From positions 1-61,762 of the forward strand of contig NZ_NXLV01000009.1 of NCBI RefSeq assembly GCF_003364205.1: a stretch of DNA of 61,762 nucleotides. Direction: 5' to 3'. The notes under the pieces were generated by a model. That model did no database searches, was not told where the DNA came from, and saw only the letters and a list, made by a program, of their open reading frames with translations. This DNA comes from Helicobacter brantae. GTDB taxonomy: Bacteria > Campylobacterota > Campylobacteria > Campylobacterales > Helicobacteraceae. How positions within the stretch are numbered: the stretch's first letter is position 1; each line of letters starts with the position of its first letter. The translations under genes and the position numbers were made by a program. Of the stretch, positions 27,281 to 38,931 are shown piece after piece.

Positions 27281-27375
27281 CTTTTGGTATTCTTTTTTCT
27301 AGTTCTTGCATTTTGGCATAGACAAGGTTTTCAAATAAGCCTACCCCCCCCCCCCCTTTTTTTTTTATGTGAGGG
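27281..27375 (-). other. Gene remnant with A10-G13 tract between nifU and the array
   Basis: On the minus strand, downstream of the nifU stop, lie ten A and then thirteen G (27344-27356 as C on the plus strand), followed by an open stretch reading GLFENLVYAKMQELEKRIPKA that runs into the truncated CRISPR repeat. There is no start codon before it. It looks like the 3' end of a phase-variable gene whose front part is gone. No family is recognised. Confidence 0.4.
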
Positions 27376-28356
27376 TTATACAGGCAAGACTCGGATTTGA
27401 GGATTGAGGTGTTCTTGAAGTGTGTTCTCGATTGCATAGAGTGTGCCTGTGCTAGCAGAAGCACATCCATGACACGCTCCCATATAGCGAATGAAAACAT
27501 CAGTATATCCATCAGAGCTGTTTTGAATGTCGATGATTTCCAAATCCCCTCCATCCATCATTAGCATTGGGCGGATATGCTCATCAATCGTTCTATCAAT
27601 CGCTTTTGTTTTTTGTGCGATTGTCATCTCTGAGAATGGAAGTTCTCCGATTTGAGTTTTTTGAGCCTTGTCTTTGAGGGCTTCAGCTTCCATTTCAAGG
27701 CGTGTATCTCTAAGAATATCTACTAGATAATAATCCCTCTTCTCATGCCCCCCTGGTTTGACACAGCTTTTACAAAATGCCCCTGCTTTGGTGTAGTTTG
27801 TGATTTCTTCCACGGTTTTTAAGTCGTTGATTTTGATAACTTCTTTGATCGTGCTTAGGCTCACTCTTGCACACTCACACACAATGATTTCATCTTCAAA
27901 ATCTTCCATATCTTTGCCTAGATAGATTGAAGCAGCCTTTTTGATGACATCATAAGCCATTACAGAGCAGTGCATTTTTTGCCCTGGCACAGCAGGAGTA
28001 TCAGGATCATCTCTAAGAGCTTTTTCTACATCAATATTTGTGATTTTTACTGCATCTTGCACTTTTTTGCCGATACATAGCTCCACCATCATATCACTAC
28101 TAGCAATCGCTGTCCCACAGCCAAAGCTTTTGAATCTTCCTTGAATGATTGTATCATTCTCATCAACTAGCCAATACAGCCTTACAGCATCTCCACAAGA
28201 TTCAGCCCCATAGTCCGCTACGATAAGCTTAGCATTGTGAGCTTTTGCATCTTCTTCTGTGAGGACTCCTAGATGAGTAGGATTATCCATTCTTTGAGCA
28301 ACTTTGTTTGAGTAGGCATCCCACAATGCCCCACCGATAAGATCATTTTTTGCCAT
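27376..28356 (-). CDS. nifU: Iron-sulfur cluster scaffold NifU
   Basis: 326 residues with the three-part NifU layout: N-terminal IscU-like scaffold (Cys in ESCGDAVRLYW, FGCGTAIASSDMM, KMHCSVMAYD), central [2Fe-2S] BFD-like part (VCECARVS, FCKSCVKPGG), and C-terminal NifU domain with CxxC in MGACHGCASAS. It assembles Fe-S clusters with NifS. In Helicobacter this is the housekeeping system, not a nitrogen-fixation one. It lies 10 bp behind nifS in one operon. Confidence 0.96.
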   Translation of the reverse strand: MAKNDLIGGALWDAYSNKVAQRMDNPTHLGVLTEEDAKAHNAKLIVADYGAESCGDAVRLYWLVDENDTIIQGRFKSFGCGTAIASSDMMVELCIGKKVQDAVKITNIDVEKALRDDPDTPAVPGQKMHCSVMAYDVIKKAASIYLGKDMEDFEDEIIVCECARVSLSTIKEVIKINDLKTVEEITNYTKAGAFCKSCVKPGGHEKRDYYLVDILRDTRLEMEAEALKDKAQKTQIGELPFSEMTIAQKTKAIDRTIDEHIRPMLMMDGGDLEIIDIQNSSDGYTDVFIRYMGACHGCASASTGTLYAIENTLQEHLNPQIRVLPV

Positions 28357-28366
28357 TGTTTATCCT

Positions 28367-29527
<1,161 letters not shown>

Positions 29528-29582
29528 CTATCCTTTATTTCTCAGAAAATTTTTATTTGCCATAAAAACTTCAAGTGGGGGC

Positions 29583-29591
29583 GTTATATCA
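29583..29591 (-). promoter_or_regulatory. Extended -10 for nifS
   Basis: On the minus strand TGATATAAC, about 60 bp upstream of the nifS ATG at 29524, fits an extended -10 (TGnTATAAC). The gap to fliI is only 93 bp and holds nothing else. Confidence 0.55.
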
Positions 29592-29617
29592 CAAAAAAAC
29601 AATGAAAAATCAAAAAA

Positions 29618-30919
29618 TTACAAAATTTCCAAAAGTTTTGCCTTGGTTGTATCAAATTCCCACAATTCTTGCTCATCTTGTTTGAGAAAATCCTCTATCC
29701 ACTCTTTTTTGCCGATAGCTTCATCAAGCTCAAAATCACTTCCTGACTGATAAGCTCCGATTCGGATAAGCACCTCGTTTTCTTTGAGCATTGAATAAAG
29801 GCGTCTAAATTTTTGAGAAGCCCTCTTTTGCTCACTATCTGTAATCTCATTGCTTACCCTTGAGGCAGAGTTGATGATATTGATAGGTGGGTAGATTCCA
29901 AAGTCTGTCATCTCTCGACTTAGCACGATATGTCCATCTAATATACTTCGGCTTTGATCAGCTATGGGATCGCTGAGATCATCTCCCTCAACAAGCACGG
30001 TGAAAAAGGCTGTGATTGCTCCTTTGCCCTCCTTTTTCCCTGCTCTCTCCATAAGTTGAGGCAAGAGGGTGAGAGTGGAGGGTGGATAACCTTTTGTAGT
30101 AGGTGGCTCACCTAGGGCTAGTCCTATCTCTCTTTGAGCCATTGCAAAGCGTGTGAGAGAATCCATCATAAAAAGCACATCATATCCCTCATCTTGAAAA
30201 TATTCAGCAATCGCCATCGCACTAAAAGCCCCATATTTTCTCATCAATGGAGAATCATCGCTTGTAGCCACCACCAAAATCGTATCGCTCAAATCTCCTT
30301 TGAGATTTTTGTGGATAAACTCTGGCACTTCTCTTCCTCTCTCTCCAATGAGGGCGATGACTTTAATAGGTGCTTTTGCTCCTCGCACAATCATTCCCAT
30401 AAGAGTAGATTTCCCCACGCCACTTCCTGCAAAGATTCCTAGCTTTTGTCCTTTCCCTGCTGTGAGAAGCCCATCAATACTTTTCACCCCTACACTAAAG
30501 ACTTCATCGATGATTCCCCTCTGCATTGCACTTGTAGGGGGTTTGATGATAGGAGTGTGAGTGGTGTGGATAAAAGGAGGTTTGCCATCAAGTGGCTCTC
30601 CTAGAGGGTTAATCACTCGCCCTAGCAAGTCTTTTCCCACAGGGATTTGCAATCCACTTTTATTGAGATAGACTTTATCTCCACTTTTATGCCCTTCTAC
30701 GAAAGAAAAAGGAGTGATAGAAAAAGATTGATTATGTGATGTGGTAACGATACCCAAACTTTTTTCTCCAAGCTCATTATGGATTTCTACCACATCGCCC
30801 ACACTTGGATTTAGCCCCTCTCCGACAAGAAGGGTAGGGGTAACGCTAGAGAGTATCCCAAATGTAGGAGAGAGGTGTGAGGGGGATTTGAGTTTTTGGC
30901 GTATTTGTTCAAAGGGCAT
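29618..30919 (-). CDS. fliI: Flagellar export ATPase FliI
   Basis: 433 residues. Walker A in FAGSGVGKSTLMG, the LIGERGREVPEF motif, Walker B in DVLFMMDSLTRFAMAQREIG and the type III ATPase loop LALGEPPTTKGYPPS. It powers unfolding and export through the flagellar type III apparatus. The gene stands alone here, divergent from tig. Confidence 0.97.
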   Translation of the reverse strand: MPFEQIRQKLKSPSHLSPTFGILSSVTPTLLVGEGLNPSVGDVVEIHNELGEKSLGIVTTSHNQSFSITPFSFVEGHKSGDKVYLNKSGLQIPVGKDLLGRVINPLGEPLDGKPPFIHTTHTPIIKPPTSAMQRGIIDEVFSVGVKSIDGLLTAGKGQKLGIFAGSGVGKSTLMGMIVRGAKAPIKVIALIGERGREVPEFIHKNLKGDLSDTILVVATSDDSPLMRKYGAFSAMAIAEYFQDEGYDVLFMMDSLTRFAMAQREIGLALGEPPTTKGYPPSTLTLLPQLMERAGKKEGKGAITAFFTVLVEGDDLSDPIADQSRSILDGHIVLSREMTDFGIYPPINIINSASRVSNEITDSEQKRASQKFRRLYSMLKENEVLIRIGAYQSGSDFELDEAIGKKEWIEDFLKQDEQELWEFDTTKAKLLEIL

Positions 30920-31058
30920 AATACTTCCTTATTTATATATAATTTTTGCTCTTATTTTAAAATGAGAAAACCAAAATCCAAAATTTTTTCTTGGTTTTAA
31001 AATTATTTTTGTTAGAATTAGCAAATTATACTTCAATCTACTATTTTAAGGGAAGAAT
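30920..31058. promoter_or_regulatory. Divergent promoter region fliI / tig
   Basis: 139 bp, very AT-rich. Toward tig, AAATTATACTTC gives a -10-like TTATAC about 25-35 bp before the ATG, with AAGGGAAG as ribosome site. No other element is seen. Confidence 0.4.
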
Positions 31059-32486
31059 ATGAGTTTAAAGACACAACGCGTTAATGACGCTAATGCTATT
31101 GCAAGTAGCACAATTTCTGCAGAGCTTGTAGATAAGAAATCTCAAGCAATCACACAGCAATTTGCCAAGAATGTAAATATTCACGGCTTTAGAAAGGGTA
31201 AGGCTCCTGTAAGTATTGTTAAGCAAAGATATGCGAAACAAATTCAGCAAGAAGTCGAGCAAGAGGCAGTAAGAGAGAGTTTCCAACAAGCACTCAAAGA
31301 TCTTAAGATCGAGCAAAAAGATGTTTTGGGGAATCCCGCGATTACAAAATTTGAGAGAAAAGGTGAGGAGATTGATGTAGAGTTCAAAATCTCTCTAGCT
31401 CCAAAAGTGGATCTCTCTAAACTCAAGTCTTGTGTGCCTGAAGTGAAAGTCAAAGAACCAAGTCTTAAAGAGATTGATGAGCGACTTGATGAAATCGCAA
31501 AATCTCAAACTCCACTTGTAGAAGCCAAAGCAACAGCAAAACTAGCTGAGGGCGATACAGCAAATATCGACTTTGAAGGGTTTATCGGAGATAAAGCATT
31601 TGAGGGAGGAAAGGCTGAAGGTTTTGATCTGCTTATTGGAAGCAAACAATTCATCGCAGGTTTTGAAGATCAACTTATCGGTATGAAAAAGGGAGAGGAG
31701 AAAGATATCAAGGTAACTTTCCCACAAGATTATCAAGCCAAAGATTTGGCAGGGAAAGAAGCTACATTCAAAATCAAGCTTAATGCAATTAAAGTCAAAG
31801 GAGAGAGTAAGCTAGATGATGAGTTTGCAAAGAAAATCCTCAATCAAGCTGACGCAACTCTTCAAACTCTCAAAGATCAAATCAAGCTCCAACTCCAAAA
31901 TGAAGCAAGAGTAAAACTCTACAATGAAGAGCTTAAGCCAAAGCTAGTGGATAATATTTTGGAAACTATTAAGTTTGATTTGCCTGATTTGATTGTAGAG
32001 CAAGAGATGAATATTTTGCTCAACAACTATGCTAGAACTCTCACTCAAGAAGAGTTTGAGAAATTCCAAAATGACAGCAAAGCCATTGAAGAAAAAAGAA
32101 AAGAGCTAGAGAGTGAGGCTCAAAAGAGTGTGAGAATCACATTTATTGTCGATAGTGCTTCTAAAGAATACGGAGTGCAAGTGCAAGATAATGAAGTGAT
32201 CCAAGCACTTTACTATGAGGCGATGATGGCAGGACAAAACCCTAAGGCGACTTTGGAGTTTTATCAAAAGCAAAATCTCTTACCTGCTGTAAAAATGGCA
32301 ATGCTAGAGGATAGAATCCTCACAATGCTCCTAGATGAGAAAAACAACACTTCAAGTGCTTCAAAAGGCTCTGAGAAGGCTGAGAAGCCAAAAACAACAA
32401 AAGCCACAAAAGAGCCAAAAGAGGGAGAAGAAAAACCCAAAAAAGCTCCTGCTAAGAAAACAACAGCAAAAAAGGAAGATAAATAA
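31059..32486 (+). CDS. tig: Trigger factor with basic C-terminal extension
   Basis: 475 residues. Ribosome-binding signature in [11 protein letters not shown], PPIase (FKBP-like) domain around [25 protein letters not shown], then the helical chaperone domain. The final ~45 residues are low-complexity Lys/Ala/Pro/Thr ([24 protein letters not shown]), resembling a histone tail, and are an extra relative to typical trigger factors of about 430-440 residues. Overlaps clpP at the stop/start (AATAATGAG). Confidence 0.96.
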   Translation: MSLKTQRVNDANAIASSTISAELVDKKSQAITQQFAKNVNIHGFRKGKAPVSIVKQRYAKQIQQEVEQEAVRESFQQALKDLKIEQKDVLGNPAITKFERKGEEIDVEFKISLAPKVDLSKLKSCVPEVKVKEPSLKEIDERLDEIAKSQTPLVEAKATAKLAEGDTANIDFEGFIGDKAFEGGKAEGFDLLIGSKQFIAGFEDQLIGMKKGEEKDIKVTFPQDYQAKDLAGKEATFKIKLNAIKVKGESKLDDEFAKKILNQADATLQTLKDQIKLQLQNEARVKLYNEELKPKLVDNILETIKFDLPDLIVEQEMNILLNNYARTLTQEEFEKFQNDSKAIEEKRKELESEAQKSVRITFIVDSASKEYGVQVQDNEVIQALYYEAMMAGQNPKATLEFYQKQNLLPAVKMAMLEDRILTMLLDEKNNTSSASKGSEKAEKPKTTKATKEPKEGEEKPKKAPAKKTTAKKEDK

Positions 32487-33079
32487 TGAGCTATATCCCT
32501 TATGTGATTGAAAAAACAGGGAGAGGAGAGAGGAGTTATGATATTTACTCTCGCCTCCTCAAAGATCGCATCATTTTGCTTAGTGGGGAGATTCACGATG
32601 AACTTGCTTCCTCAATCGTAGCTCAACTTCTTTTCCTAGAAGCTGAAGATCCTCAAAAAGATATTTATCTCTATATCAACTCCCCTGGTGGAGTGATTAC
32701 AAGTGGAATGAGTATTTATGATACGATGAACTATGTGCGTCCTGAAGTTTGCACGATTTGTATCGGACAAGCTGCTTCTATGGGAGCATTTTTGCTTAGC
32801 TGTGGAGCAAAGGGAAAAAGATTTTCACTTCCCAATAGTCGCATTATGATTCATCAACCTCTTGGAGGGGCAAAAGGACAAGCCACTGATATTGCTATCC
32901 AAGCCCAAGAGATTTTGCGACTAAAAGCTACACTTAATGAGATTTTGGCAAGTAATACAGGGCAAGATATTTCAAAAATTGCTCAAGATACAGAGAGAGA
33001 TTTTTTTATGAGTGCCAAAGAAGCTCAAGAGTATGGAATCATTGATAAGGTATTAGAAAAAAATCAAGTAGGTGAGTGA
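32486..33079 (+). CDS. clpP: ATP-dependent Clp protease proteolytic subunit
   Basis: 197 residues. Catalytic Ser in [11 protein letters not shown] and His in [12 protein letters not shown], with the N-terminal axial loop [20 protein letters not shown]. It forms the tetradecameric protease used with ClpX/ClpA. In the tig-clpP-x-def order, the gene that follows (33079) is an addition compared with the tig-clpP-def order of H. pylori. Confidence 0.97.
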   Translation: MSYIPYVIEKTGRGERSYDIYSRLLKDRIILLSGEIHDELASSIVAQLLFLEAEDPQKDIYLYINSPGGVITSGMSIYDTMNYVRPEVCTICIGQAASMGAFLLSCGAKGKRFSLPNSRIMIHQPLGGAKGQATDIAIQAQEILRLKATLNEILASNTGQDISKIAQDTERDFFMSAKEAQEYGIIDKVLEKNQVGE

Positions 33080-34134
33080 TGGAAGATAAAGGTGTCATAA
33101 ATTTTAGTGGGGGAGTTAAAAAGGGAGATAAGGTTGAGGCACTTTCTGCCAAGACAACAAAAATCGCAAGAGATGTTATCTCTCAGCTTGAAAAGCAAGA
33201 TATTCCTATTTTTCCTGATAGTTTTGAGAGTGTGTTTGAGCAAATCATTGCTGATGAGAGTGAGGAGTTTAAGCACTTGGTTGAGCAAAAAGCAGGAATT
33301 GCTCTAAGCCACAAAGATCGTTTGCTCAACTTTGAATCAGAGGCAAAAAGTGGGATTAAAAATGTGCGAGATGTTTTAGAAATCACAAAAGAGATTTATC
33401 AAAGTGTCGTATTTGCCCACAATGCCCTCAAAAGAAAAGCTGAAGAGATTTCTAGGATTGAAAATCCTGTGGCATTTAAGAGTGCTATTGGGTTGTGTTT
33501 TCAAGAGTTTGACAACTTACAGCACACAATGGAAACTCAAATTGTAGAGATGAAGAGGGCATTTGAAAAAATCGTTGTCAATATTGAAAATGTCAATAAA
33601 AACGCCATTTATGATACGCAATATGGAGTTTATAACAAAAAATACTTCCTCTCTGTCTGTGAAAAAGAAAAAAAGATTTTAGATCAGATTGGTTGCTCTT
33701 ATGCATTTGTGGCTTATAGTCTCTCTAAGAGATTTTTAGAGAGTCTCAAAGACAAGGATTTTGTAAGAGTATCACTTAAAACAATGTCAAAGATTTTGAG
33801 TGAGCATATCAATAATGATGAGATTTTGTGCTACTTTGGAAGTGGAAAATTTGTCGTGCTATATAAATACATAGATAGTGAAAAAGTGCTAGAAAAAGTC
33901 AAAAAAATCTCTCATCTTGCCAAAGAAACTAATCTATTTTTTGAGGGAGAGCAAACTTCATTGGAGTTTTGTTCTGGAGTGTATGTCGTCAATGAATCTA
34001 GTGAGCTAATAGATGAAATCTCCTATGCTATTAGCTCTTGTGAAGAAGCATTTGATCATCAAGCTGATTGCGAGGTGTATCAGCAAGTTACTTCTCCAAG
34101 TCAAGAAGAAGTTCAGAGTGGAGAGGGTGAGTGA
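33079..34134 (+). CDS. Protein with degenerate GGDEF-like domain
   Basis: 351 residues from the ATG at 33079, which overlaps the clpP stop as TGATG. An alpha-helical N-terminal half (~1-170) is followed by a GGDEF-like fold: [13 protein letters not shown] (about residue 178) stands where diguanylate cyclases have D-x-LTG-x-x-NRR, and [12 protein letters not shown] (about 252) stands where the GGDEF loop should be. The signature is GSGKF, so cyclase activity is unlikely. It may act as a sensor or scaffold. It lies between clpP and def with overlaps on both sides, so it is co-translated with protein-maturation genes. Confidence 0.65.
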   Translation: MEDKGVINFSGGVKKGDKVEALSAKTTKIARDVISQLEKQDIPIFPDSFESVFEQIIADESEEFKHLVEQKAGIALSHKDRLLNFESEAKSGIKNVRDVLEITKEIYQSVVFAHNALKRKAEEISRIENPVAFKSAIGLCFQEFDNLQHTMETQIVEMKRAFEKIVVNIENVNKNAIYDTQYGVYNKKYFLSVCEKEKKILDQIGCSYAFVAYSLSKRFLESLKDKDFVRVSLKTMSKILSEHINNDEILCYFGSGKFVVLYKYIDSEKVLEKVKKISHLAKETNLFFEGEQTSLEFCSGVYVVNESSELIDEISYAISSCEEAFDHQADCEVYQQVTSPSQEEVQSGEGE

Positions 34135-34652
34135 TACTCCCTATCCTCTCTTACCCCAATCCTCAACTCAAACAACGCTCTAGTGAGGTTGTGAGCTTTG
34201 ATGAAAAACTCCATAATTTGCTTGAAGATATGTATGAGACAATGCTTAGTCGTGAGGGGGTTGGACTAGCAGGGATTCAAGTGGGAGAAGCCAAAAGAAT
34301 CCTTATCATCAATATCCCAAGAGAAGACAAAAAGCAATACAAAGAGGATTTGCTAGAGATTATTAATCCAAAGATACTCAAAAAAGAGGGGGAAATTTTT
34401 TTCACCGAAGGCTGTCTTTCAGTGCCAAACTTTTATGAAGATGTGATGAGGTTTGATGAAGTGGAAATCTCTTATCAAGATCGCTTTGGCAATCCCCAAA
34501 CACTTCACGCTCAAGGCTATCTAGCTGTGGCTATTCAGCACGAGATGGATCATTTAGATGGGGTTTTGTTTGTGGATCGGCTTTCAATGATGAAGCGAAA
34601 AAAGTTTGAAAAAGAATTCAAAAGAGAGCAGAGGGCTAAGGGGAAGAGATGA
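34131..34652 (+). CDS. def: Peptide deformylase
   Basis: 173 residues from a GTG at 34131 overlapping the previous stop. All three motifs are present: [17 protein letters not shown] and the metal site [12 protein letters not shown]. It removes the formyl group from nascent proteins. Overlaps the following comM by 4 bp (ATGA). Confidence 0.97.
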   Translation: MILPILSYPNPQLKQRSSEVVSFDEKLHNLLEDMYETMLSREGVGLAGIQVGEAKRILIINIPREDKKQYKEDLLEIINPKILKKEGEIFFTEGCLSVPNFYEDVMRFDEVEISYQDRFGNPQTLHAQGYLAVAIQHEMDHLDGVLFVDRLSMMKRKKFEKEFKREQRAKGKR

Positions 34653-36154
34653 CAAATACGATTTTTTGTGCCACACGCTATGGGAATGGTGCAAAAATCG
34701 TTGCTGTGGAGGGGAGCTTTAATCGAGGTTTGCCTAGTTTTCAAATCTCAGGGCTTGCCAATCACTCTATCCAAGAAGCCAAACACCGAGTGCAATCAGC
34801 TCTACAATCTTGCAATCTCTCTCTTCCTCCAATGCGTTTTGTTCTCAATCTCTCTCCTGCAGACTTGCCCAAAAGTGGAAGTCATTTTGATTTGCCTATC
34901 GCACTTTTGGGAGCTTTGCAAAAGAGTATTTTGCAAAAAAAGTGGTTTGCTTTTGGAGAGCTAGGACTTGATGGGAGCTTGAAACACCAAGAGAGTATCT
35001 ATCCCCTTCTTTTGCAGATTGCACTCCAAGAACCAAAGGCAAATGTAATTTTGCCAAAGGGCGGGGAAGAAATTTTCTCTTTGATACCCAATATCTCACT
35101 TTATTTTGTTGCAAATCTTTCAGAAGCCCTTGAGCTTATCAATACTCAAGAGGAGAGAGAGCCTTATCCAAAAGGAAGTGTGGGATTCCAATCTTTTGAG
35201 CTTATGGGAGAGAAGTATTATTATCTTCAAGATTTTAAGCTTGATTTTGCTGATGTGATAGGACAAGAAGTTGCCAAAAGAGCTTCACTCATCTCTGCCT
35301 CAGGGTTTCACAATCTCTTGCTTGAGGGGAGTCCGGGGTGTGGGAAGAGTATGATAGCCAAAAGGTTACCCTATATCCTGCCCCCAATGACACTAGAGGA
35401 GATGATAGAGTGTGCCAAGATTCAGGCTTTGGGAAATCAAAAGATTGATTACTCTCCACTTCGCCCCTTTAGAAATCCTCATCAAAGTGCTTCAAAATCA
35501 AGCATTTTAGGCTCTGCTACAAGCACAGAGGCAAAGATAGGGGAAATTGCTTTGGCTCATAGGGGGATTTTGTTTTTTGATGAATTACCTCATTTCAAAA
35601 AAGATATTTTAGAATCCCTAAGAGAGCCACTTGAAAACAATGTTTTGGTTATCTCAAGAGTGCATAGCAAGATTGAATATGACACTTCCTTTCTTTTCAT
35701 CTCGGCTCAAAATCCTTGTCCTTGTGGTAATTTGCTTAGCCTAAGCAAAGAGTGTAGATGTCAAGATAGAGAGATTTCAGCCTATCGCAATAAAATTTCA
35801 GAGCCTTTTTGGGATAGGATTGATCTCTTTGTGCAGATGAATGAGGGGGTGGATAATACCAAAGGAATGAGCTCTAAGGAAATGCAAGAGAGAGTCTTTG
35901 AGGCTTTTAGAAGACAGAAGAGCAGAGGACAAACAGCACTCAATGGCAAAATGAGCGAGAGAGAAGTAGAGCAATTTTGCATTTTAGAGAATGAGTGTGA
36001 GGATTTGATTATCAAAATGCGTGAGAAGTTTGGGCTAAGTCAAAGAGGCGTGCAAAAAGTCAAAAAAGTGGCTAGAACGATTGCGGATTTAGAGGGAAGT
36101 GAGAAAATTTCAAAATCACATTTGATTGAAGCATTTGGATATAGAAGAAGATAA
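34649..36154 (+). CDS. comM: ComM/YifB family Mg-chelatase-like AAA+ ATPase
   Basis: 501 residues. N-terminal ChlI-like domain ([15 protein letters not shown]), Walker A in [18 protein letters not shown], Walker B in [11 protein letters not shown], the Cys-rich loop [17 protein letters not shown], and a C-terminal Mg-chelatase domain. ComM proteins are branch-migration helicases that help integrate DNA in natural transformation, a trait of Helicobacter. It ends the tig-to-comM gene chain. Confidence 0.9.
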   Translation: MTNTIFCATRYGNGAKIVAVEGSFNRGLPSFQISGLANHSIQEAKHRVQSALQSCNLSLPPMRFVLNLSPADLPKSGSHFDLPIALLGALQKSILQKKWFAFGELGLDGSLKHQESIYPLLLQIALQEPKANVILPKGGEEIFSLIPNISLYFVANLSEALELINTQEEREPYPKGSVGFQSFELMGEKYYYLQDFKLDFADVIGQEVAKRASLISASGFHNLLLEGSPGCGKSMIAKRLPYILPPMTLEEMIECAKIQALGNQKIDYSPLRPFRNPHQSASKSSILGSATSTEAKIGEIALAHRGILFFDELPHFKKDILESLREPLENNVLVISRVHSKIEYDTSFLFISAQNPCPCGNLLSLSKECRCQDREISAYRNKISEPFWDRIDLFVQMNEGVDNTKGMSSKEMQERVFEAFRRQKSRGQTALNGKMSEREVEQFCILENECEDLIIKMREKFGLSQRGVQKVKKVARTIADLEGSEKISKSHLIEAFGYRRR

Positions 36155-36157
36155 AAC

Positions 36158-36177
36158 TATGGCTCAAAAGAGCCATA
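36158..36177. terminator. Terminator hairpin between convergent genes
   Basis: Stem TATGGCTC/GAGCCATA with an AAAA loop. On the minus strand it is followed by GTTTTATC, giving an intrinsic terminator for the gene at 36182. It also marks the end of the comM transcript. Confidence 0.6.
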
Positions 36178-36181
36178 AGGA

Positions 36182-36754
36182 TTAGAAAATGATCCCCACT
36201 GTTGCACCAAGATTAAGGATTTCAAGATCTTTTACGCCTCGATCATTTGCTTTCATTTTTGGTTTTTGATAACTTCCATCAAAGCCTAGACTGATAGGCA
36301 CAAAAGGAATCTTCCACATTGCACCAAAGTTGATTGCATAAGTATCTTTGGGTTTTATCCCTACAATATCACCACCGATGAATTGAGAGTAGCTTACTCC
36401 TACATAAGGGGTGAGATTGATAAGGGGGATTCTGTATCCAAGCACACCACCATATTGCATATTTTGGAGTGTGAAATCTAGAGTTTTATCTCCATCAACT
36501 TTCAAATCACTTTTGAGATATTCCCATTTGACTTGTGGAGCAACCAAAATCCCCATAGCACCTAGCCATACACGCCCATAAGCACCATAAGTGAGCTTTT
36601 TATCATTTTTGAAATCTCCCTCACCATCAACATTGAGCTTGAATTGTGAATAATTAACATTTCCACCAATCTCAGTATCAATCGTGAAAACTCCTATATC
36701 AAAAGCAAAAACAGAGCTACATGCAAGAAGCATCGCAAGCATTTTCTTTTTCAT
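36182..36754 (-). CDS. Small outer-membrane beta-barrel protein
   Basis: 190 residues. Signal peptide (MKKKMLAMLLACSSVFA), then amphipathic strands typical of an 8-stranded barrel (GAYGRVWLGAMGILVAPQVKWEYLK, LINLTPYVGVSYSQF), with a C-terminal Phe (LGATVGIIF). The function is unknown; it may be a small porin or adhesin-type Helicobacter barrel. Confidence 0.7.
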   Translation of the reverse strand: MKKKMLAMLLACSSVFAFDIGVFTIDTEIGGNVNYSQFKLNVDGEGDFKNDKKLTYGAYGRVWLGAMGILVAPQVKWEYLKSDLKVDGDKTLDFTLQNMQYGGVLGYRIPLINLTPYVGVSYSQFIGGDIVGIKPKDTYAINFGAMWKIPFVPISLGFDGSYQKPKMKANDRGVKDLEILNLGATVGIIF

Positions 36755-36887
36755 CTCATTCTCCTACTTAAAAAAGTCTGACTTTAAAAATGAAGTCATT
36801 ACTATAATATCGTATTTTTCTTTTATTATTTTAATTTTGTAAAATTCTTGTTTGGGTTTTAGATTTTTTAAATTTAGGGATAGTCAA

Positions 36888-38885
36888 ATGCAAAAATATT
36901 TTAATCGTGAGCTCTCTTGGCTCAAATTCAATCATCGTGTTTTGCTTCAGAGTCAAAACACCAATCTACCGATTTTGGAGCGATTGAAGTTTATTGCAAT
37001 TTATGGAATCAATCTTGATGAATTTTATATGATTAGGGTAGCAGGATTGAAAAAGCTCTACCAAAAAGGGATAGCTAGAGTGGGGGCTGATAAAATGACA
37101 CCATTGCAACAGCTAGAGGCGATTAGAAAAACACTCAGACACCAAAAACAAGAGCTAGAGAGAAGTTTTTTCTCAATCCTAGAAGCACTCAATGCTGAGG
37201 GGATTGAAATTCTTTCATACTCTGATTTGCAAGATGAAGACAAGATAAGAGCCAAAAGGTATTTTTTTGAAAATCTCTATCCTGTGATTGTCCCCATTGT
37301 CGTGGATATGATCCACCCATTTCCTCATTTCAACAATCTAAGTTTTGGAATCATTCTCAAACTCAAAAATATGCAAAATCCTCAAGACATTCGCTTTGCC
37401 CTCATTAGGATTCCACGATTTTTCCCACGATTTGTGGAGGTGAGAGAGGGTGTGTTTGTATTGTGTGAAAGCATTGTGGGGGAGTTTGCAGGAAGGGTAT
37501 TTGAGGGATTTGAAGTGATTTCTTGGTGCCCATTTAGAATCACAAGAAATGCAGATTTTGAGATTGAAGAAGAGGAAGCAGATGATTTCATTGAGCTTTT
37601 AAATGAGGGATTAAAGGCAAGGAGAAAGGGAGAGATTGTGCGTTTGCAAGTAGGAAGGAATCAAGATCAAAGCCTAGTGGAGTTTTTGCAAACCCATATT
37701 GCTTTGGCAAATGATGATATTTATCAATATCGCCTCCCTCTCAATCTTGGAGCACTATGGGAGATTGTCTCTCATCGCAATTATCCTCATTTGCGACACC
37801 CTCACTACCAACCCAAAGTGCCTGAAATTCTAAAAAATGCCAATCTCTTTGAAGTGCTAGATCTTCAAGAAGTGATGCTTTTCCACCCTTATGAGAGCTT
37901 TGATCCTGTGGTGAGATTTATCCAACAAGCAAGTCGAGATCCTGATGTGGTGTCTATCAAAATGACACTTTATCGAGTGGGTAAAGACTCTCCTATTATT
38001 CAATCTCTCATAGAGGCAGCAGCACATAAGCAAGTCAATGTCGTAGTGGAACTCAAAGCTAGATTTGATGAAGAAAACAATCTGGGTTGGGTAAGGGCAT
38101 TGGAAAATGCAGGGGCTCACGTAGTCTATGGAGCTGTGGGATTAAAAGTGCATGCCAAAATCGCTTTGGTGCTTAAAAAGACAAAAACCCAAAGTATCAA
38201 AGGCTATGTGCATATTAGTAGTGGAAACTACAATATCCAAAGCTCAAAAGTCTATACAGATATTTCGCTCCTTAGCTCCAAAAGTGAGCTTGTAAGTGAT
38301 GCGATTAAGTTTTTCCACTCTCTCTCCACAGGGCTTTCTAATCAAACCAAGCTCAATACCATTATGATGGCACCAGCTCAAATCAAACCCCAAATCCTCT
38401 CTTTGATTGAAGCAGAGAAAGAGAGGGGAAGTGAGGGGGAAATTATTATGAAAATGAATGCCTTAGTTGATCCTCAAATCATTGATGCACTCTATGAAGC
38501 TTCAAATGCAGGGGTTAGAATCTTCTTAATCGTGCGAGGGATTTGCTCTCTTAAGCCTTGCATAGAGGGAATGAGTGAGAACATTAGAGTGATTTCAATC
38601 ATAGGAAAATACTTAGAGCACGCAAGGATTTATTACTTTAAACACGGAGGGGTGTATTTCTCTAGTGCAGATATGATGAGCAGAAATTTGGAGCGAAGAG
38701 TGGAGCTTCTTATCCCTGTGCAAGATATTCAACTCTCTTTGAGATTGCTAAAAATCCTCAAACTTCAGCTTAGTGATAGTGATGGAGCGTATGAATTGCT
38801 AGAGAGTGGAGAGTATTGTAAGGTTTTGGGTGATGGAGAAAATTCTCAAAATGAATGTGAAAATCTCAAATTTCAAACAATATAA
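36888..38885 (+). CDS. ppk: Polyphosphate kinase
   Basis: 665 residues from the ATG at 36888, where the conserved start (QKYFNRELSWLKFNHRVL) begins; an upstream in-frame ATG at 36852 adds only unrelated residues. PLD-like catalytic motifs with the phosphorylated and second His are in GLKVHAKIALV and EHARIYYF. It makes polyphosphate from ATP reversibly. First of a gene run in H. pylori order (HP1010 onward). Confidence 0.95.
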   Translation: MQKYFNRELSWLKFNHRVLLQSQNTNLPILERLKFIAIYGINLDEFYMIRVAGLKKLYQKGIARVGADKMTPLQQLEAIRKTLRHQKQELERSFFSILEALNAEGIEILSYSDLQDEDKIRAKRYFFENLYPVIVPIVVDMIHPFPHFNNLSFGIILKLKNMQNPQDIRFALIRIPRFFPRFVEVREGVFVLCESIVGEFAGRVFEGFEVISWCPFRITRNADFEIEEEEADDFIELLNEGLKARRKGEIVRLQVGRNQDQSLVEFLQTHIALANDDIYQYRLPLNLGALWEIVSHRNYPHLRHPHYQPKVPEILKNANLFEVLDLQEVMLFHPYESFDPVVRFIQQASRDPDVVSIKMTLYRVGKDSPIIQSLIEAAAHKQVNVVVELKARFDEENNLGWVRALENAGAHVVYGAVGLKVHAKIALVLKKTKTQSIKGYVHISSGNYNIQSSKVYTDISLLSSKSELVSDAIKFFHSLSTGLSNQTKLNTIMMAPAQIKPQILSLIEAEKERGSEGEIIMKMNALVDPQIIDALYEASNAGVRIFLIVRGICSLKPCIEGMSENIRVISIIGKYLEHARIYYFKHGGVYFSSADMMSRNLERRVELLIPVQDIQLSLRLLKILKLQLSDSDGAYELLESGEYCKVLGDGENSQNECENLKFQTI

Positions 38886-38931
38886 AAAAGTTTTGAATTA
38901 AAATTACAATAAAAATTAGTGGAGTGTATCA

